Notes: generated by a model from the letters alone, not told the origin. A stretch of DNA of 64,000 nt from Pyrinomonadaceae bacterium (GCA_021228405.1 JAJQRF010000005.1:124001-188000), one strand, 5' to 3'; shown: positions 1 to 9,179, counted from the first letter of the stretch. Made by a program: numbers and translations.

Positions 1-192
1 GCGGTCGCATCGGTTTAACTTTATCAAATTTTAGATTTTTTCACCCTATTTTTTTGCCGTAGCGAAAAAGTGCGCCAACCAATAGCGAACTTCGTGCAAC
101 TTAATTGACAGGCAATGATGATAATTTCAGTTAAATTTTCCCTGAGAAAATTCTTTCTTTTTTCGGCTTAATCAGCCATAATATATTTTGTT

Positions 193-738
193 ATGAGAAG
201 TAAAACAATTCTATCAATCGCCGCTTTTATTGTCGCTTTCGGATTTTCAGTTTTTCTGGCAAGTCTTTTTATGACAAAACCGCTGCAAACGGTTTTCGTA
301 TCGAGCGATTACGGTTCGCGTCCGACCTCTTGTTTCAAAGAACGTTTTATGTCGCGCGAAGCCCGTTCGATCTCTGCCTTTCTGCGTCAGGACATTAGCA
401 ACGGACGAGAGAGAGATCGGGACATATATAAATTAAGGGTCGGAACCCGCACGCCTTTCGGCGAAACTGCCTTTGACGATTATGCCGTTATTATCGATGA
501 ATATGTCAATGAGGCGAACAATCTGAACGCAAACGATCTGCCGCAGGATTTTCAGGAAAAATGGGAAAAACATTTGAAAGCCTGGCAGGATTATGCGGAG
601 TTTTTGAATGACCTGAAAGGCGAAAACGTAAAATCTTCGGAAAGAATTCTCCGTCAGGATGGTCAATTCAACAAAGAAATCGACGCAACGTGGTATGAAG
701 TTTTAAGAGTCGGCAAAACCTACGGCGCAAACAATTAA
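193..738 (+). CDS. Hypothetical membrane-anchored protein, 181 aa
   Basis: I do not recognise a family. The protein opens with a basic residue pair and a hydrophobic stretch (about residues 5-28) that reads as a single membrane anchor or uncleaved signal. The rest (about 35-181) is hydrophilic, helical and charged, with Trp-rich segments near residues 115-125. A short RPTSC motif follows the anchor; a similar RPSSC motif follows the anchor of the 59584-60153 protein, but the rest does not obviously match. The ATG at 193 is the first in frame. It stands alone and is followed by a hairpin and a 21-bp repeat array. The call as a real gene rests on the coherent anchor and codon use like its neighbours. 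Confidence 0.7.
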   Translation: MRSKTILSIAAFIVAFGFSVFLASLFMTKPLQTVFVSSDYGSRPTSCFKERFMSREARSISAFLRQDISNGRERDRDIYKLRVGTRTPFGETAFDDYAVIIDEYVNEANNLNANDLPQDFQEKWEKHLKAWQDYAEFLNDLKGENVKSSERILRQDGQFNKEIDATWYEVLRVGKTYGANN

Positions 739-761
739 TAAGTAAAACTCAAATTAAACGG

Positions 762-793
762 AAAACGTCTGCGCTAGATTCGCGGACGTTTTT
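762..793 (+). terminator. Hairpin terminator after the first gene
   Basis: Arms AAAACGTCTGCG and CGCGGACGTTTT pair with one mismatch around a 7-base loop and run into T residues, 25 bp after the stop codon of the upstream gene. Confidence 0.6.
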
Positions 794-838
794 CTTTGGG
801 AAATTTCGACTTTTTTTGTCGCAAATTTTTATTTTTTT

Positions 839-1056
839 GGCACAAATTTTCTTTTTTTTGGCACATTTTTTTTCCGAATTGGCACAAAATTTTAAATTTT
901 GTGCCAATTCAGCAATTTTTTTGGCACATTTTTTTTCTAAAGTGGCACATTTTTCTTCTAAAGTGGCAGAAATTTTCTTTTTTTTGGCACAAAATTTAAA
1001 ATTTTGTGCCACTTTTTCTCTAACATTGGCACAAAAAAAGTAATTTTGTGCCAATT
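839..1056. repeat. 21-bp phased array, GGCACA unit (array A)
   Basis: GGCACA (or GGCAGA) begins at 839, 860, 881, 923, 944, 965, 986 and 1028, so every interval is 21 or 42 bp; the missing phases near 902 and 1007 hold the inverse GTGCC. The units are separated by T-rich tracts. Two copies facing each other make near-perfect palindromes at 881-905 and 986-1010. Both strands stay partly open, giving fake Cys/Lys-rich ORFs. The gap 739-1407 lies between convergent genes and otherwise holds two small hairpins (1173-1221). Confidence 0.9.
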
Positions 1057-1172
1057 ATTTTAAATATTGTGCAGAAATTTTAGTTTTTTGTGCAGAAAAA
1101 ATTTCTTACAGTTCAAATAATTTTCCCATAAACTATTAAATAACAAGCAGTTTGAGCGAAAAATGTTCAGAG

Positions 1173-1221
1173 TTCAAACTTTAGTTTGAATATTTAAGCA
1201 AAATTCAAGATAAATCTTGAA
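1173..1221. repeat. Two adjacent small palindromes
   Basis: TTCAAACT TTAGTTTGAA at 1173-1190 and TTCAAGAT AAATCTTGAA at 1204-1221 are two perfect short palindromes, 13 bp apart, in the convergent gap before ispF. They are not followed by a T run on either strand. Function unknown. Confidence 0.5.
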
Positions 1222-1407
1222 CTGCGGAACGCGTTTGCGTAACTTCAAAATATCAATTGATTATAAAATGACTTTTTTAGGCGATTTTAGTGTAAGTAAA
1301 AGTTAAAACTTGAAATTTAAGGGTTGAAAACAGAGAGATTTTGAATTAATTAATCGGAGAATGTGACGAAGAAAAGAAAAATGGATAACAAATAACTTTT
1401 CGCTCAA

Positions 1408-1884
1408 CTAAATTCTTTGCAAAAGCACGACTGCTTCCGTTTTGATCGCTTGCAGATTTCCGACGGCATCGACTTTTTCGCCGGTCTTTGCCTTGATCGA
1501 AACCGAATCGATCCCGACTTCGAGCGCAACGGCTAATTTCTCGCGCATTGCTTCGATATGCGGGCGCAGTTTCGGCTGTTCGAGATTGATGACCGTATCG
1601 ACGTTGCCGACCGAAAAGCCTTTTTCCTTCATCATCCGCACGGCTTCGCGCAGAAAAACGAAACTGTCCGCATTTTTCCAACGTTCGTCCTTGTCCGAAA
1701 AATGCGCGCCGATGTCGCCGAGCGCAAGCGCGCCGAGAATGGCATCGGTGATCGCGTGCGTGAGCGCGTCGGCATCGGAATGTCCGACCGCGCCGAGGTT
1801 TGAGGGAATTTCGACTCCGCCGAGAATTAATTTTCTGCCTTCTTCGAGCCTGTGAATGTCGTTTCCGAAACCGATTCTGAACAT
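1408..1884 (-). CDS. ispF: 2-C-methyl-D-erythritol 2,4-cyclodiphosphate synthase
   Basis: IspF makes the cyclic diphosphate intermediate of the MEP isoprenoid pathway, releasing CMP from the IspE product; it is a cytosolic trimer. At 158 aa the length is normal. Visible motifs are the N-terminal GNDIH (metal ligands Asp9 and His11), GHSDADAL (34-41) with the following His43, and DIGAHFSD (57-64). The late KTGEK region corresponds to the CDP-binding loop. It follows ispD with a 4-bp gap on the minus strand, so the two are co-transcribed. ATG start at 1884. Confidence 0.96.
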   Translation of the reverse strand: MFRIGFGNDIHRLEEGRKLILGGVEIPSNLGAVGHSDADALTHAITDAILGALALGDIGAHFSDKDERWKNADSFVFLREAVRMMKEKGFSVGNVDTVINLEQPKLRPHIEAMREKLAVALEVGIDSVSIKAKTGEKVDAVGNLQAIKTEAVVLLQRI

Positions 1885-1888
1885 AGAT

Positions 1889-2563
1889 TTAGTCTTTCAA
1901 TAAATTTTCCGCTAACGCAAAATCCTCGCGGGTCGTGATCTTAATATTTTTCGCGCTTCCGTCAACGAATCCGATCTCAAAACCCGCTTTTTCGACCAGA
2001 AAACATTCGTCCGTTGCCGCCGCATCGAAATTTTCGTCCGAAAATGCCGTTTGCAATATCGCGAAACGAAAGGTTTGCGGCGTTAGAGCGCGGCGCAGTT
2101 TATCGCGGTCGATCGTGCCGACGATCTTGCCGCCGGAAACTTGCTTGATCGTGTCGAAAACAGGCGCAACCAGACAAACCGCGCCGATCTCGTGCGCCGT
2201 TTCGATAGTTTTTGCGATTTCTTCCGAAGAAACAAACGGTCGCGCGCCGTCGTGAACCGCAATGATTTCGACCGAATTTTTATCGAGCGAAGTTAAACCG
2301 TTTCTGACCGATTCGGCGCGTGTTTTTCCGCCTGCGATTATTTTAGTTGGTTTTGATATTTGAAATTTTTCGAGCGTTGTTTGAAATTTTTCGATCTCGT
2401 TTTCCGACAAGATCAGAATAATTTCATCGATCGCCGCGCAGTTTTCAAATTTTTCGAGGGTGTGAATCAAAAGAGGTTTCCCGCCGATTTCGAGAAATTG
2501 TTTCGGTCTGTCCGCACCGAAACGCGTTCCGCTTCCGGCGGCGACGATGATAGATACGTTCAT
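1889..2563 (-). CDS. ispD: 2-C-methyl-D-erythritol 4-phosphate cytidylyltransferase
   Basis: IspD transfers CMP from CTP to methylerythritol phosphate in the MEP pathway. The 224-aa protein has the nucleotidyltransferase signature AAGSGTRFG (8-16) followed by RPKQF with Lys21, and the AVHDGARPF motif (102-110) typical of IspD; TDECFLVE near the C-terminus is also characteristic. It sits directly before ispF and downstream of the yacL-type gene, an arrangement also known from Firmicutes. A heptamer-word inverted repeat fills the 89-bp gap upstream of the start. Confidence 0.96.
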   Translation of the reverse strand: MNVSIIVAAGSGTRFGADRPKQFLEIGGKPLLIHTLEKFENCAAIDEIILILSENEIEKFQTTLEKFQISKPTKIIAGGKTRAESVRNGLTSLDKNSVEIIAVHDGARPFVSSEEIAKTIETAHEIGAVCLVAPVFDTIKQVSGGKIVGTIDRDKLRRALTPQTFRFAILQTAFSDENFDAAATDECFLVEKAGFEIGFVDGSAKNIKITTREDFALAENLLKD

Positions 2564-2648
2564 TGTTCGTTGTTAGTCGTTCGTTGTCAGTTGTTCGTTG
2601 TTCGTATTGCCTTATGCAACGAACAACGAACAACTAACCACTAACAAA
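2562..2648. repeat. Heptamer-word inverted repeat (GTTCGTT type)
   Basis: The gap between yacL and ispD is a run of overlapping GTTCGTTGTTCG-like words followed, after a short centre, by the complementary AACGAACAACGAAC words, so the whole segment can fold into a long imperfect hairpin. It resembles short tandemly repeated repetitive sequences of cyanobacteria in style. Confidence 0.75.
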
Positions 2649-2652
2649 TATA

Positions 2653-3792
2653 TTATTCCAATTCCTCGATGATCGTTGACTGGCGCAATTCGCGGGTCGC
2701 TTTGCGAAAACCTGCCGAACGCGAATCGTGAATATTCATATTTTCGTTTTGCTCCGTGCTTTCTTCTTCCCAAAGCCTGCCGAAGATCATTTTTCCGGCG
2801 GTCGTCTGCAAAACGCTCGTGACGGCAACATCGGCGGTTTTCCCGATCAATTTACGCGCATTATCGACGACGACCATCGTTCCGTCGTCGAGATAAGCCA
2901 CGCCCTGATTATATTCCTTTCCTTCCTTAAGAATGAAAACGCGCATCGCTTCGCCCGGCAGAACGACGGGTTTCAAAGCGTTTGCAAGCTCGTTGATGTT
3001 CAAAACCGACACGCCGCGAAGCTGTGAAACCTTGTTCAGGTTGAAATCGTTCGTGACGATCACGGCATCGAGTTCCTTGCCGAGCTCGATCAATTTCAGA
3101 TCGACTTCTTTCACTGCGGGAAAATCGGTTTCGACGATCTGAATGTCGATCTTTGAGTTATTGCGAAGCCGTTGAAGCATATCGAGTCCGCGCCGTCCGC
3201 GTTGGCGTTTCGACGAATCGGGCGAATCGGCAACTTGCTGTAATTCGGTCAGAATAAACTGCGGAATGACGAGCGTTCCGCCTAAAAATCCCGTTTCGGC
3301 AACGTCCGCAATGCGCCCGTCGATGATAACCGACGTATCGAGAACTTTATAATCGCGTTTTACGCCTTTATCGGAAAAAATGCCGCCGAGTGCGGAAAGA
3401 TCGATAAATTCGCCTTTCGCCGCACCGACCATCAAACCAATGTAGCCCATAAAAAACGCGAGCGCAACCGTCAGAAAAGTCTTCATTTCCGCCGCCACGG
3501 ACTTTGTTTCCTGTGCGCTGATGAGCATTCCGATCAGATACGCGCCGATAATTCCTAAAATCGAACCGACCGCCGCACCGATCAGAGTTTTGATCGTCGC
3601 TTTGCGGGCGCGCATTTCAAAACCGATTATCAGAACGGAAATAAGCGCGCCGAGAAAAGCCGACAAAAGACGGCGTTCCGTGAATCCCAGACCGTTCAAA
3701 TAACTGCTTTCCGCCAAAGGATTCAGCAGAAAGCCCATTAACGCCAGTAACAGGACGAAACTGATTCTAATTATGAGAATATCGCTTTTCAT
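2653..3792 (-). CDS. YacL-like membrane PIN/TRAM domain protein
   Basis: A 379-aa protein with about four N-terminal membrane helices (roughly 6-24, 43-60, 67-92, 103-125), then a PIN nuclease-type domain and a C-terminal TRAM domain. The PIN domain starts with [13 protein letters not shown] (Asp152), and has a later acidic patch in [11 protein letters not shown] near residue 250. The family (PF01850 with TRAM) is called YacL in Bacillus; its substrate is not established. It is first in the minus-strand run yacL-ispD-ispF, a neighbourhood conserved in Firmicutes together with radA, which also lies close by here. The ~30 C-terminal residues are a charged tail. Confidence 0.9.
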   Translation of the reverse strand: MKSDILIIRISFVLLLALMGFLLNPLAESSYLNGLGFTERRLLSAFLGALISVLIIGFEMRARKATIKTLIGAAVGSILGIIGAYLIGMLISAQETKSVAAEMKTFLTVALAFFMGYIGLMVGAAKGEFIDLSALGGIFSDKGVKRDYKVLDTSVIIDGRIADVAETGFLGGTLVIPQFILTELQQVADSPDSSKRQRGRRGLDMLQRLRNNSKIDIQIVETDFPAVKEVDLKLIELGKELDAVIVTNDFNLNKVSQLRGVSVLNINELANALKPVVLPGEAMRVFILKEGKEYNQGVAYLDDGTMVVVDNARKLIGKTADVAVTSVLQTTAGKMIFGRLWEEESTEQNENMNIHDSRSAGFRKATRELRQSTIIEELE

Positions 3793-3864
3793 TCACTAAA
3801 AATTTTATCACGAACTTTAAGGTTAAAGATAACGAAGATTTAATTTGACGCAATAAATTTTAAA

Positions 3865-4590
3865 TTACGCCACTTTTAGCGTTTGCCCGTTCAGACCGAT
3901 CGCTTCGGACGAAAGCAGAAACAGGATGGTTCGCGCCGCGTCGTCTTCGGAAACGCCGTTTTTCGGGCGAAAAAGTTCGGCATCGAGCGTTTCGGTCGGT
4001 GCGTCTTTCCTTTCGCTGAGCGCGACCGCATTTACGCGAAACTTTTTCGGTAAAGATTTTGCCAGCGATTCGGTCAATCCGACCAAAGCCTTCTGCGACG
4101 AAACGAGCAAAGCATCTTTCTCGCTTTCCGCCGTGTCCAGAGCCGAAACGACGTTGACGATCTTCGGTTTCGGACGCGAATTCATCAAACGCAACGCTTC
4201 TTTCGTCACGAAAAAAGCCGCTTTCACGCTTTGCTCGAAATTCGTTTCAAAAATTTCTTCCGAAACATCTTCAAAAAGCGAATTGTTTTCATTCTTCAGA
4301 CAATTGACGAGCAGATCGATGCGTCCGAACATAGACTCGACTTCGGAAATTAATTTTTTCGCGCCTTCGACGGTCGAAATGTCGGCTTCGACGGCGTTTG
4401 CCAACGTTCCGAGCGATTTTAATTCTTCCAGAGCGTTGCGGTTATTTTCGTCGTTCGCGTTCGAGAAACCGACGATCACGTAACTTCCCTGCAACGCCAG
4501 TTGCAGAGCAACCGCACGACCGACCGGATTTGCACCGTCGGTAATAAGCGCAACTTTTTCGGCAAATGCGTGTATTGATGGAGCAGGCAT
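3865..4590 (-). CDS. Degenerate short-chain dehydrogenase-like protein
   Basis: The fold is clearly SDR (241 aa, full length): dinucleotide-binding region at 17-24, Asp in AEAD-like position, Ser in VNVVSALD, and the C-terminal GLNGQTLKV end. However, key positions are altered. The Gly-rich TGxxxGIG motif reads TDGANPVG, the NNAG motif is replaced by NCLK, and the YxxxK active site reads VSSQK, so the catalytic Tyr is Val while the Lys stays. I infer a non-catalytic or redirected SDR, possibly a binding protein. An upstream in-frame TTG at 4605 is less likely than the ATG at 4590. No clear ribosome-binding site. Confidence 0.82.
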   Translation of the reverse strand: MPAPSIHAFAEKVALITDGANPVGRAVALQLALQGSYVIVGFSNANDENNRNALEELKSLGTLANAVEADISTVEGAKKLISEVESMFGRIDLLVNCLKNENNSLFEDVSEEIFETNFEQSVKAAFFVTKEALRLMNSRPKPKIVNVVSALDTAESEKDALLVSSQKALVGLTESLAKSLPKKFRVNAVALSERKDAPTETLDAELFRPKNGVSEDDAARTILFLLSSEAIGLNGQTLKVA

Positions 4591-4711
4591 ATTTCGAGCA
4601 TACAAAAGCGCGTCGAAAATCTCAAAATCGTGAGAAAGTAAAGTATCAAAAGCCTCGATATTTTGATAAAGTTTAACTAAGGCTTTTCAAACTGATAATT
4701 TAGGAGAATTT

Positions 4712-5305
4712 ATGAAGAAAATTTCTTTATTGATATGTTCTTTGACGATGATTTCTTTGATTTCCTTCAACGCCGAAGCAACTTCTCTGAGAATCACTTC
4801 AGGGCAAATGATCTTCGGCGGAAGCGCATACGGTTCGCCCGATTATCAAACTTATTCGAGATTTTCGATGAATTTCAACCGCCGAAATCCGTGGCGGAAT
4901 TATCAGTTGGACGCGCTACAGGTCTACAGCGTGTATCTTAATCATCCGATTCAGCCGAATGGTGAATTTACATACAAGGTCGTGATGCCTTACGGTCCGC
5001 AAAGCCTTTCCGTCAACGGGGTGAATTTTTATCCCGTTTTTTACGAAGATTGCAAATGGACGATCAAAAGTTCGGCGGTCACACCGACGGCAACGCCCGA
5101 TTCGCCGCAGTTCGTGACGGTCAATTCGATCTTTACGATCTCGGGATTGTCGGCGTTTGTCGGCGCAAACTCGTCCGTTTTCAAGTTTACGGGCGGCGGA
5201 ACAGTGAGTTTTCTGTTTCAGAAAACGCGCCCCGAAGAATATCATTTCCGCGAAGCAAATTATGTCTTTACGGACAACTCTCTGTTAGATAAAGAAACCT
5301 TTTAA
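4712..5305 (+). CDS. Hypothetical secreted protein, 197 aa
   Basis: Starts with a typical Sec signal peptide (about 1-23, ending near NAEA) after a clear AGGAG ribosome-binding site. The mature part is beta-rich with many Gly, Ser, Tyr and Phe residues and no recognised motif. Its TAA stop at 5303-5305 directly abuts the ATG of radA, so the two genes are translationally coupled or at least co-transcribed, an odd pairing of a secreted protein with a recombination factor. Function unknown. Confidence 0.8.
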   Translation: MKKISLLICSLTMISLISFNAEATSLRITSGQMIFGGSAYGSPDYQTYSRFSMNFNRRNPWRNYQLDALQVYSVYLNHPIQPNGEFTYKVVMPYGPQSLSVNGVNFYPVFYEDCKWTIKSSAVTPTATPDSPQFVTVNSIFTISGLSAFVGANSSVFKFTGGGTVSFLFQKTRPEEYHFREANYVFTDNSLLDKETF

Positions 5306-8176
5306 ATGGCAAAACAACCTGCAACGATATATGTCTGCTCGAATTGCGGCGGACAGCAAAGAAAATGGCTCGGTCGCTGTCCTGACTGCGGCGAATTCAA
5401 CACGCTCACGGAAGAAAAATTTCGCCCGTCGCCGCAGACGACGGGAAAAGCCGTTTCCGCAAACGCCAGGCTCGGCGCGGACGCGTTTCGCGTCGTCAAA
5501 CCGATGGCTTATTCCGAGATCGAATCGCAGGATGATGCGCGGACATCGAGCGGCATCGACGAATTCGACCGCGTTCTCGGCGGCGGAATCGTGGCGGGTT
5601 CGCTCGTCTTGATCGGCGGCTCGCCCGGTATCGGGAAATGTCTGAGCGGCTCGACTCGTGTTTTCGATGCCAAAACCGGAGATTTTCTGCCGATTATCGA
5701 ATGGAAAAATGCCGGTAGAAATGTTCTTTCGCTCGATGAAAAAACGTATAAATTTTCGCTTGAGAAAGCAACTGCTTTTCACGATCAAGGAAGAAGGAAA
5801 GTTTTTGAAATAGAAACAAAACTGGGACGAAAAATCCGCTGCACGGCAAATCATCCTTTTTTGACCGTCGCAGGTTGGAAACCGCTTTCGGAATTAAAAT
5901 CGGGCGACTATCTCGCCGCACCGCGTGCTTTGCCTTTTTTCGGCGAAAGCGAAATGCCCGAAAGTGAAATCAAGTTGATTGCATATCTTTTGTCGGATGG
6001 TTCGCCTCAAAACAGCATTACGATTACGGCAACTCTTTCTGAAGTTGAAAAAGACATTTATGACATTGCCGACTATTTCGATTTGAAAGTTCGCGTCTAT
6101 CAAAAGGCAAACAGTTCGGCAAAAGATTTTCGACTTACTGTTCCCAAGTGCGAGAAAGTTGTTGCCCGCCGCGCTTTTGCCCGGAATTTTGTCAAAGTTC
6201 GTAATGAAAAAAATATTTCTTGGGCGCAAATCGCCCGTCAAATCGGCGAAAAATATGAAACCGTAGGGACTTGGCGAAACGGTAACGGAGTTCCATCAAA
6301 AAATCAGTTCGCGAAATTAACAAATGTTTTTGAAATTGACGGAAATGCACTGAATTTGCAGGACAGAGATCAAGCTGACACTTTGAATAGAGCATTGCAT
6401 TTTATCGAATCCGTTGGTTTGAGATTTAAAACTGCCGTTAATAAATCTGTGCCGGATTGTATTTTCCGATTACCGAAAGTTCAGCTATCGACTTTTCTTA
6501 AGATTCTTTTTTCCTGTGACGGTTCGGTTTACGTCAATGCACACGGACAAGCCGGAATTTCATATTCGACAATTAGTCGAAGATTAGCCGAAGATGTTCA
6601 GCATCTGCTTTTGCGTTTCGGATTTGTCGCAAAATTGAGAACGAAAAAAAGCCGAGTCAATGAAAATCCTTATACGGCATACGAAATTCAACTGTTGGGC
6701 GTTGAGAATATAAAAAGGTTTTTATCTGAAATCGGCATCTACGGACGTGAAAAAGCGAAAGAAAAAATCGCCCGATTGCCTTTACCCAATTTGTCTTCAA
6801 CGCACCGCGACACAATTCCGACAGGTGAATTGTTTTGGAAGAAATTAAAAGAATTATGCGGCAATGATTCATTCAAAACCGTTTCCGAAAAAGCAGGAAT
6901 TAGTTTGCAGAACAGAAGACACGAAAGACCGCTGTGCCGTTCAACGATTAAGTCGCTTGCCAATATTTATCCGAACTCTTTTTTGGAAAATTTAGCGTTT
7001 AGTGATGTTTATTGGGACGAAATTAAAAATATAAACTCTGTCGGCGAAGAGAATGTTTATGATATTTCAGTTTCGGCACACGAAAATTTTGTCGCCAATG
7101 ATTTGATTGTTCACAATTCAACCATTGTGATCCAGATGGCGGATAAATTGAGTAGTTCGGGCGGAAACGTGCTTTATGTTTCGGGTGAAGAAAGCGAACG
7201 GCAGATAAAAATGCGCGGCGAACGCTTGGGCATCAACGCCGAAAATCTTTTCCTGCTTCCCGAAACCAATCTCGAAAATATTCTGGCGGAAATCGACCGT
7301 TTGAAACCCGAATATGTGATCGTCGATTCGATTCAGACGGTTTTTTCGGAAAAGATCGAATCCGCACCGGGCAGTGTTTCGCAGGTGCGCGAAGTCGCGG
7401 GCGCATTGATGATCTTTGCAAAGCAAACCTCAACTCCCGTTTTTCTGATCGGTCACGTCACGAAGGAAGGTTCGATCGCGGGACCGAAAGCACTCGAACA
7501 TATCGTCGATACGGTTTTATATTTTGAAGGCGACCGTCATCACAATCACCGCATTATCCGCGCCACAAAAAACCGTTTCGGCGCGGCGAACGAGATCGGG
7601 ATTTTTGAAATGACGGGCGAAGGCTTGAAGGCGGTCGGAAATCCGTCGGAAGTCTTTTTGCAGGAACGACCCGAAGGCGCGAGCGGTTCGGTCGTCACGG
7701 TTTGTATGGAAGGCACGCGCCCGATGCTGGTCGAAGTTCAGGCACTCGTGACGGGCACGAAATTCGGAACGGGCAGACGAATGGCGCAGGGTTTCGATTA
7801 CAATCGCACGTCGCTTCTGATCGCCGTTCTGGAAAAAAGATTGGAATTTCAACTCGCCGGCGACGATGTTTTCATCAACGTCGCGGGCGGTCTGGAGATC
7901 GATGAACCTGCCGCCGATTTGGGCGTGATCGCGGCAATCGCTTCGAGCTTCAGAAACTTACAAATCCCGCCCGACACGGCAGTTTTCGGCGAAGTCGGCT
8001 TAACGGGCGAAGTGCGCGGCGTTCTCCAAGCCGAAACCAGAGCGCGCGAAGCGCAAACTTTAGGATTCAAAAAATTGATCTTGCCCGCCTCGAATAAAAA
8101 AGGATTGGAAAAATTACTGGGAATGCGCGTTGTCGGCGTGCGGACTCTGGAAGAAGCATTGGACGAATTGTTTTAG
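5306..8176 (+). CDS. radA: DNA repair protein RadA, interrupted by an intein
   Basis: RadA (Sms) is a RecA-like, Lon-related ATPase that drives branch migration in recombinational repair. The 956-residue ORF becomes a normal 463-aa RadA once an intein (112-604) is removed. Visible: N-terminal zinc finger CSNCGG...CPDC (Cys11, 14, 25, 28), Walker A GGSPGIGK ending at Lys111 and continuing with Ser605-Thr606 after the intein, the RadA-specific KNRFG motif after it, and the C-terminal Lon-protease-like domain with no need of peptidase activity. The ORF is continuous and has no internal stop, so splicing is required for function. The last ~25 codons have a decayed copy at 11787-11864. Confidence 0.96.
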   Translation: MAKQPATIYVCSNCGGQQRKWLGRCPDCGEFNTLTEEKFRPSPQTTGKAVSANARLGADAFRVVKPMAYSEIESQDDARTSSGIDEFDRVLGGGIVAGSLVLIGGSPGIGKCLSGSTRVFDAKTGDFLPIIEWKNAGRNVLSLDEKTYKFSLEKATAFHDQGRRKVFEIETKLGRKIRCTANHPFLTVAGWKPLSELKSGDYLAAPRALPFFGESEMPESEIKLIAYLLSDGSPQNSITITATLSEVEKDIYDIADYFDLKVRVYQKANSSAKDFRLTVPKCEKVVARRAFARNFVKVRNEKNISWAQIARQIGEKYETVGTWRNGNGVPSKNQFAKLTNVFEIDGNALNLQDRDQADTLNRALHFIESVGLRFKTAVNKSVPDCIFRLPKVQLSTFLKILFSCDGSVYVNAHGQAGISYSTISRRLAEDVQHLLLRFGFVAKLRTKKSRVNENPYTAYEIQLLGVENIKRFLSEIGIYGREKAKEKIARLPLPNLSSTHRDTIPTGELFWKKLKELCGNDSFKTVSEKAGISLQNRRHERPLCRSTIKSLANIYPNSFLENLAFSDVYWDEIKNINSVGEENVYDISVSAHENFVANDLIVHNSTIVIQMADKLSSSGGNVLYVSGEESERQIKMRGERLGINAENLFLLPETNLENILAEIDRLKPEYVIVDSIQTVFSEKIESAPGSVSQVREVAGALMIFAKQTSTPVFLIGHVTKEGSIAGPKALEHIVDTVLYFEGDRHHNHRIIRATKNRFGAANEIGIFEMTGEGLKAVGNPSEVFLQERPEGASGSVVTVCMEGTRPMLVEVQALVTGTKFGTGRRMAQGFDYNRTSLLIAVLEKRLEFQLAGDDVFINVAGGLEIDEPAADLGVIAAIASSFRNLQIPPDTAVFGEVGLTGEVRGVLQAETRAREAQTLGFKKLILPASNKKGLEKLLGMRVVGVRTLEEALDELF
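5639..7117 (+). other. RadA intein with LAGLIDADG homing endonuclease
   Basis: The intein covers RadA residues 112-604 (493 aa). It begins with Cys (CLSGSTRV, block A), has the block B signature TANHPF about 70 residues in, and ends with block F (ENVYDISV...NFVANDLIV) and terminal His-Asn; the +1 extein residue is Ser605. Two dodecapeptide-like motifs (LIAYLLSDGS and FLKILFSCDGS) mark a LAGLIDADG (DOD) endonuclease, and a helix-turn-helix-like insert (SWAQIARQIGEKY) lies between them. All splicing residues look intact. It sits between Lys and Ser of the P-loop, the most conserved spot of RadA, which is where inteins usually settle in ATPases. Confidence 0.95.
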
Positions 8177-8254
8177 AAAATAAAAACCCGTCATCGTTAA
8201 GCAAACGGTCATTGACCATCGTTCTATTGACACAAAATATCGATTTAATTTATA

Positions 8255-8428
8255 TTATCTGACATCGCAAAATCCAACTGTTTTTGGGAAATCGGTATTC
8301 CGTAAAATTACCTGAGAACTGCAATTTTTCCACGGATAAAAGAGTTTTCGATTGCGTTCTCCCGTAAACTCGTAGATTTCCTTCCGAGCGGCAGATTTCT
8401 GATTCCCGAAAACATAGTCCATAACCAT
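8255..8428 (-). CDS. Possible small protein, 57 aa (doubtful)
   Basis: An ORF opposite to its neighbours with ATG at 8428 preceded at good distance by GGAG. The product is basic and aromatic with no recognised motif. It occupies most of the 277-bp gap after radA. It may be chance; no support other than the ribosome-binding site. Confidence 0.22.
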   Translation of the reverse strand: MVMDYVFGNQKSAARKEIYEFTGERNRKLFYPWKNCSSQVILRNTDFPKTVGFCDVR

Positions 8429-8453
8429 TTTAGAAAACTCCAACTTTAAAACT

Positions 8454-9179
8454 ATGGAATCAGGACACAATAAAAATGTTGCATATCTACAGAAAGCGAT
8501 TATCGCTTTTACAAATCTCGGCGGTGAATACGAACCGCCGCAGAATTTGATCAAACTTCCCGAACTGCAAACTCTGCACACCGCTTCGCAGACCGCGCTC
8601 GGCGAAACCGACACGGCGGAAGCGGAAAAAGCGGTTGCCGTTGACGAACTGCAAGCCGAATTTGAAGGTATCGAAAAATATGCCGTCAACATCAAACGTC
8701 AGGTACAGGTCGAGCTTAACGATCCGGCATTTACCGCCAATCTGCAAACCGTTGTCAATAAATTTACCCCGCCGGGACGGAGAACGGGCATCCCCGACGA
8801 TCCTTTAACGCCCGACATCGACGAATCGCGCACCGCGCACTCGCAATCGCAAATAAGCCGCGACAACCAGATCGCCTATCTCGCCGACATTTCCGCACTG
8901 CTCAAAACCAGACCCGAATACAAAGGTCTCGGAACGCCCTACAGCGTCGCCGCCGTCGATGCCAAAATTGCCGCGCTGACCGCCAAACTAAACACCGCCA
9001 ACGCCAAAACCGCCGCCCTCGCCCGCAAGTTCGATGCCCGCGACGCAATTATGTATGACGACCAAACGGGCATCATCGCGCGCTTCAAACTGATAAAACC
9101 CTACCTCATCCTAAAATTCGGCAAAGACAGCACGATCTACAAAGAAATAAATGCGCTCGAATTCCGAAAAGTAAAATAA
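8454..9179 (+). CDS. Hypothetical helical cytosolic protein, 241 aa
   Basis: No signal peptide or membrane segment. The sequence is rich in Ala, Glu, Lys and Thr with heptad-like stretches (about 40-100 and 150-215), so it is probably largely helical, with a Pro-rich, Asp-rich linker near residues 105-125. I do not recognise a family. Amino acid style resembles the 44183-44845 protein (Ala/Glu-rich N-terminal helix), without clear homology. Codon use and GC content match the host genes, unlike the AT-rich AIPR gene that follows. The ATG at 8454 lacks a strong ribosome-binding site. Confidence 0.72.
   Translation: MESGHNKNVAYLQKAIIAFTNLGGEYEPPQNLIKLPELQTLHTASQTALGETDTAEAEKAVAVDELQAEFEGIEKYAVNIKRQVQVELNDPAFTANLQTVVNKFTPPGRRTGIPDDPLTPDIDESRTAHSQSQISRDNQIAYLADISALLKTRPEYKGLGTPYSVAAVDAKIAALTAKLNTANAKTAALARKFDARDAIMYDDQTGIIARFKLIKPYLILKFGKDSTIYKEINALEFRKVK

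Noticed and set aside
749-1054. Cys/Lys-rich minus-strand ORF over array A
   Set aside because: It is a low-complexity read-through of the GGCACA array; other frames are also partly open, which shows that the openness is compositional.
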